From assembly GCF_040546765.1 (NCBI RefSeq), contig NZ_JBEPOK010000001.1, forward strand, positions 5,146,001-5,210,000: a stretch of DNA of 64,000 nucleotides, read 5' to 3'. Positions within the stretch are counted from its first letter, which is position 1, and the number at the start of each line of letters is the position of its first letter. The position numbers were made by a program, and so were the translations under genes. The stretch is from Arthrobacter sp. OAP107 (GTDB lineage Bacteria; Actinomycetota; Actinomycetes; Actinomycetales; Micrococcaceae). Below are positions 60,953-64,000 of the stretch, in pieces. A model generated the notes under the pieces. That model was not told where the DNA came from. It searched no databases and saw only the letters and a list, made by a program, of their open reading frames with translations.

Positions 60953-62350
60953 CTAGCGGGCGGCTTCGCTGAGGTTCGCGGCCCGTTGCGCGGTGGCGGG
61001 GTGGCCGTCCAGGGTGTACTTCTGGCCGAACAGCTTTTCGCGCAGGGTCACCGGCTCCTGGTCCTCCGGGCGTGCCGGGGCAACGATGCCCTGGGCGCGG
61101 AGTTCCGGCAGGGCCAGCTCAATGAATTCCTCCCAGCCCCCGGGCTTGGTGACGTAGCTGAGGTTGATGCCGTCGATGTCGGCCTCGTCGCGCCAGCGGC
61201 GCAGCTCTGCTGCCACCGTCTCCGGGGAACCGACGATGGTGGAACCGGTGCCGCCGACGGCGAGGAACTCCGCGATCTGGCGCGGGGTCCAGTCCCGGTC
61301 CGGATCGGCCTTGGAGAACATGTCCACCATGGACTGGCCGGCCTTCGTTCCGACGGACGCCAGGGGGATGTCGAGGTCGTATTCGGACATGTCGATTCCG
61401 GTCCAGCCGCTGAGGCGGGCCAGGATCGCGTCGACCGTGGCGAGGTCCACGGCCTTCCGGTACTTGGCCTGGGCCTCTTCGTCGGTTTGGGCGACGACGA
61501 CGGTGAGCAGGATGACGATCTTGACGTCCCGGGGGTCGCGGCCGGCGTCGGCCACTGCCTGGCGGAGCTTGGCGACGGTGCGCTTGGCACCCGCCACGGA
61601 GGTGCTCTGGATGAAGACGGCTTCGGCGTGCTTGCCGCCGAATTCCATGCCCCTGGCGGACGATCCGGCCTGGAACAGTACGGGAGTGCGCTGCGGGGAC
61701 GGCTCGCAGAGGTGGAAACCGGGGACGGTGAAGTATTTGCCGGCGTGGTCGATCGGGTGGACCTTCGCCGGGTCGATGTAGGTTGCCGATGCGGCGTCCC
61801 GGACCACGGCGTCCTCCTCGTAGGAGCTTTCCCAGAGCTTGTAGACGACCTCCATGTACTCGTCGGCCATGTCGTAGCGCTCCGCGGGGGAGAGCTGCTG
61901 CTCCTTGCCCAGGTTGCGGGCGGCAGCCTCGGAGTACGAGGTCACGATGTTCCAGCCCACTCGGCCGGAGGTGAGGTGGTCCAGGCTGCTGAACTTGCGG
62001 GCCAGCAGGTAGGGCGGCTCATAGGTGGCCGAGCAGGTCACGCCGAAGGTGAGGTGCTTGGTCACCGCGGCCATGCCGCTAATCAGCACCGTCGGGTCGT
62101 TGATCGGGACCTGGGCCGCGTCGCGCAGCGCGGCATCGGCATTTCCGCGGAAGACATCGTGGTAGCCGACGTTGTCGGCGAAGAATATCCCGTCGAAGCC
62201 GGCCTTCTCGAGCATTTGCGCGACGCCGGTCCAGTACTGCAGATCCGTGTACCGGTGGCCCTGGTCGCCTTCAGCGCGCCACGTTCCCGAGGTCAGGTGG
62301 GTGGGAGCGAAGACGTCGAAGGCGAAGAGGCTCAGGGGTTCATTTTTCAT
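60953..62350 (-). CDS. LLM-class FMN-dependent monooxygenase (NtaA/DmoA family)
   Basis: Bacterial-luciferase-type protein of 465 residues. Family marks include GFDGIFFADN, the long LTSGRVGWNIVTSY and AVFIQST. It hydroxylates or cleaves C-N, C-S or C-C bonds with reduced FMN from a separate reductase; relatives act on nitrilotriacetate, EDTA, dimethyl sulfide, dibenzothiophene sulfone and pyridine. The ATG at 62350 gives the proper N-terminus (MKNEPLSLFAFDVF); the upstream part of the open frame covers the operator. First gene of the operon. Confidence 0.9.
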   Translation of the reverse strand: MKNEPLSLFAFDVFAPTHLTSGTWRAEGDQGHRYTDLQYWTGVAQMLEKAGFDGIFFADNVGYHDVFRGNADAALRDAAQVPINDPTVLISGMAAVTKHLTFGVTCSATYEPPYLLARKFSSLDHLTSGRVGWNIVTSYSEAAARNLGKEQQLSPAERYDMADEYMEVVYKLWESSYEEDAVVRDAASATYIDPAKVHPIDHAGKYFTVPGFHLCEPSPQRTPVLFQAGSSARGMEFGGKHAEAVFIQSTSVAGAKRTVAKLRQAVADAGRDPRDVKIVILLTVVVAQTDEEAQAKYRKAVDLATVDAILARLSGWTGIDMSEYDLDIPLASVGTKAGQSMVDMFSKADPDRDWTPRQIAEFLAVGGTGSTIVGSPETVAAELRRWRDEADIDGINLSYVTKPGGWEEFIELALPELRAQGIVAPARPEDQEPVTLREKLFGQKYTLDGHPATAQRAANLSEAAR

Positions 62351-62404
62351 GGCAGCGGTGCTTCCTTGGACTCGTGCCGGACTAGGCGACAACAATTGGG
62401 TGAC

Positions 62405-62429
62405 GTTCATAAACTGAACACTGCGTTCA
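62405..62429. promoter_or_regulatory. operator: GTTCA/TGAAC half-sites every 10 bp
   Basis: Half-sites GTTCA (62405-62409), TGAAC (62415-62419) and GTTCA (62425-62429) lie exactly 10 bp apart in alternating orientation, giving two overlapping inverted repeats. They are about 55-80 bp upstream of the monooxygenase start, in its promoter zone. No regulator gene is visible in the window. Confidence 0.65.
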
Positions 62430-62537
62430 ATTTAAGGTGTAAGCGAGCTCACTGTCAAGGGTGCGTCATTGCTCGGCGCGAGATGTCGCGCGGCTATTGA
62501 CAGGAAATGTGGCGCCTGCCATATTTTTGACCACGAC

Positions 62538-62556
62538 GTTCGAAAAATGAACGAAC
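62538..62556. promoter_or_regulatory. second operator-like site near the MFS gene
   Basis: GTTCG (62538-62542) and TGAAC (62548-62552) are again 10 bp apart, followed by CGAAC (62552-62556). The similarity to the site at 62405 suggests one regulator governs both divergent transcripts. Confidence 0.5.
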
Positions 62557-62650
62557 TAGTCTGGCTCTTTCAGCCTCCCCAACAGCCGCCGTGCCAACAC
62601 GGCCACCGCCCCATCCCCTCGAATTGGCACGATCTACAAGGAAGTCCATC

Positions 62651-64000
62651 GTGAATACACCTGTTACACCGGCCCCCGGGCCGTCGCTGCAGTCACCGGC
62701 GGTACAGGATCCGCAGAAGAAGCGGTTCCTGTACAAGCTCAGCGGAGTCATCGCCGGCGGCATGTTTATCGACGGGTTCATCCTCGGCGGCATCGGGCTC
62801 GTCATGCCGGCGCTGACGTCGGACCTGAGCCTGTCGGCCACCTGGCAGGGCCTCATTGGCGCCTCGGCCCTGATCGGCATCTTCTTCGGCGGCCCCATCG
62901 GCGGGTACCTGGCCGACAAGATCGGCCGCAAGCCGATGTTCATCGTCGACCTGGCCATCTTCCTGGCTGGCTCGGCCGCGCAGTTCTTCGTGGCGGACGC
63001 CTGGCAGCTGTTCCTAATCCGCCTGCTCATGGGCATGGCGATCGGCGCCGACTACGCCATCGGCTGGCCACTGCTGGTCGAGTTTTCCCCGGCCAGGCTG
63101 CGCGGCAAGCTGATGGCCTTCCAGGAAGTCGCGTGGTACGTCGGCTACCTGCTCTCCTACGCCGTGGGCTACTACCTGTCCACTGCCATCCACGCTGACT
63201 GGCGCATCATCCTGGGCATGAGCACCGTTCCGTCCCTGATCGTCTTCCTGCTCCGGCTGGGCTCCCCCGAATCCCCCCGCTGGCTCATCAGCAAGGGGCG
63301 GACCGAGGAAGGGCTCGCCATTGCCCAGCAGTACATGGAGGAAGCCGACGTCCGGGACCTCGCGTTCGAGAAGCCGGAGCGCCCCAATTTCGGCAAGCTC
63401 TTCTCCCCGCAGTACCGGAACTCCACGATCTTCGTCTGCATGTACTGGGTCTGCAATGTGACCCCCTACTTCGCCATCGCCACGTTCGCCCCCATCGTGC
63501 TCGAAAGCCTGGGTGTGGAGGACGGCCTGGCTGGAGCGCTGCTGCTCAACGGCGTGGTGGTGGCCGGTTCCCTGGCTGCGATGTTCCTCATTGAACGGGT
63601 CGGCCGCCGCAAACTGTCCATTCCGCCGATGTGGATCGCCGCAGTAGCCCTGGTGGTCATCGGCCTCTTCTCCCACGTCTCGCCGATGGTTATCCTGGTC
63701 TGCTTCATTGCCTTCTCCTTCTTCAATGCCGTTTCCACGGCCCTGACCGGCGTGTACCCCGGGGAGGTCTTTCCCACGGAAATCCGCGGGGCCGGCGTCG
63801 GCTTTGCCACGGCCTTCTCGCGGATCGGTGCCGCGGCCGGAACGTTCATCCTTCCGATGTCCGTGGACGGCCTGGGAGTCGGGACCACGATGCTCATAGC
63901 CGCCGGTATTTGTGTGGTGGGTGCCGTGATCTCGCAGTACCTTGCCCCGGAAACCAAGGGCCTGAGCCTGAGTGACACCTCGGCACCGCTGGGCAAGCCG
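62651..64000 (+). CDS. MFS transporter, truncated by window end
   Basis: The GTG at 62651 opens a frame that stays open through the last base (450 codons so far). Twelve-helix MFS transporter with the loop motif GGYLADKIGRKPMF after helix 2, RLLMGMAIGADYAIGWPLLVEF and PESPRWLISKGR, typical of the sugar/aromatic-acid symporter group. As it diverges from the catabolic operon with shared operator-like sites, it probably imports the operon's substrate. The C-terminus lies beyond the window. Confidence 0.9.
   Translation, partial: MNTPVTPAPGPSLQSPAVQDPQKKRFLYKLSGVIAGGMFIDGFILGGIGLVMPALTSDLSLSATWQGLIGASALIGIFFGGPIGGYLADKIGRKPMFIVDLAIFLAGSAAQFFVADAWQLFLIRLLMGMAIGADYAIGWPLLVEFSPARLRGKLMAFQEVAWYVGYLLSYAVGYYLSTAIHADWRIILGMSTVPSLIVFLLRLGSPESPRWLISKGRTEEGLAIAQQYMEEADVRDLAFEKPERPNFGKLFSPQYRNSTIFVCMYWVCNVTPYFAIATFAPIVLESLGVEDGLAGALLLNGVVVAGSLAAMFLIERVGRRKLSIPPMWIAAVALVVIGLFSHVSPMVILVCFIAFSFFNAVSTALTGVYPGEVFPTEIRGAGVGFATAFSRIGAAAGTFILPMSVDGLGVGTTMLIAAGICVVGAVISQYLAPETKGLSLSDTSAPLGKP

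Overview
The window comes from the chromosome of a high-GC actinobacterium. Gene content and order (trxBA, murJ with a separate pseudokinase gene, cca, the rpsF-ssb-rpsR-rplI-dnaB block, many GTG/TTG starts behind strong Shine-Dalgarno sequences) fit the Micrococcaceae, most likely the Arthrobacter/Pseudarthrobacter group. The origin flank is implied by the murJ/trx and rpsF-dnaB blocks and by a dense group of ParB binding sites (parS). No rRNA, tRNA, IS element, prophage or CRISPR array was seen.

Layout. Positions 1-4.7 kb hold no convincing gene. They carry seven parS palindromes, two arrays of DnaA boxes repeated exactly every 12 bp, and two short tandem repeats. From 4.8 to 13.2 kb come trxA/trxB with a SigR-type promoter, a membrane-bound pseudokinase, murJ, a NUDIX hydrolase, the CCA-adding enzyme and a histidine phosphatase. 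From 13.2 to 23.5 kb lie two small ORFs, a GT87-like membrane protein, an FAD oxidoreductase, a lipoprotein penicillin-binding protein with a run of 15 G inside its catalytic domain, a frameshifted ABC-F gene, an MFS transporter and a PAP2-diacylglycerol kinase fusion. From 23.7 to 32 kb are an ABC-2 exporter with its two-component system, a Tat-type intradiol dioxygenase lipoprotein, an M18 aminopeptidase, an amino acid permease and YnfA. From 32.2 to 38.4 kb is the rpsF-ssb-rpsR-rplI block, whose leader can sequester the rpsF Shine-Dalgarno, then an FMN reductase, a zinc-ribbon protein, two membrane-anchored L7/L12-like proteins, a DnaA-box-rich gap and dnaB.

From 38.4 to 56 kb is a mixed region: a double-hotdog thioesterase, an AztD-like zinc chaperone behind a Zur-type palindrome, DoxX, MATE and EamA transporters, an orphan WXG100 protein, a CsoR-controlled copper operon (csoR-copZ-copA), a universal stress protein, LexA-controlled umuDC, a PanE-like reductase, and a BNR-propeller gene paired with a MoaD-like protein. 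From 56.4 kb to the end is a catabolic module: one minus-strand operon of an FMN-dependent monooxygenase, an FAD amine oxidase, two flavin reductases, a SnoaL-like protein and an aldehyde dehydrogenase, divergent from an MFS importer that runs off the window. GTTCA/TGAAC half-sites at 10-bp spacing lie between the two transcription units. The substrate cannot be read from sequence; this module, the parS/DnaA region and the G15 tract are the parts most worth following up.
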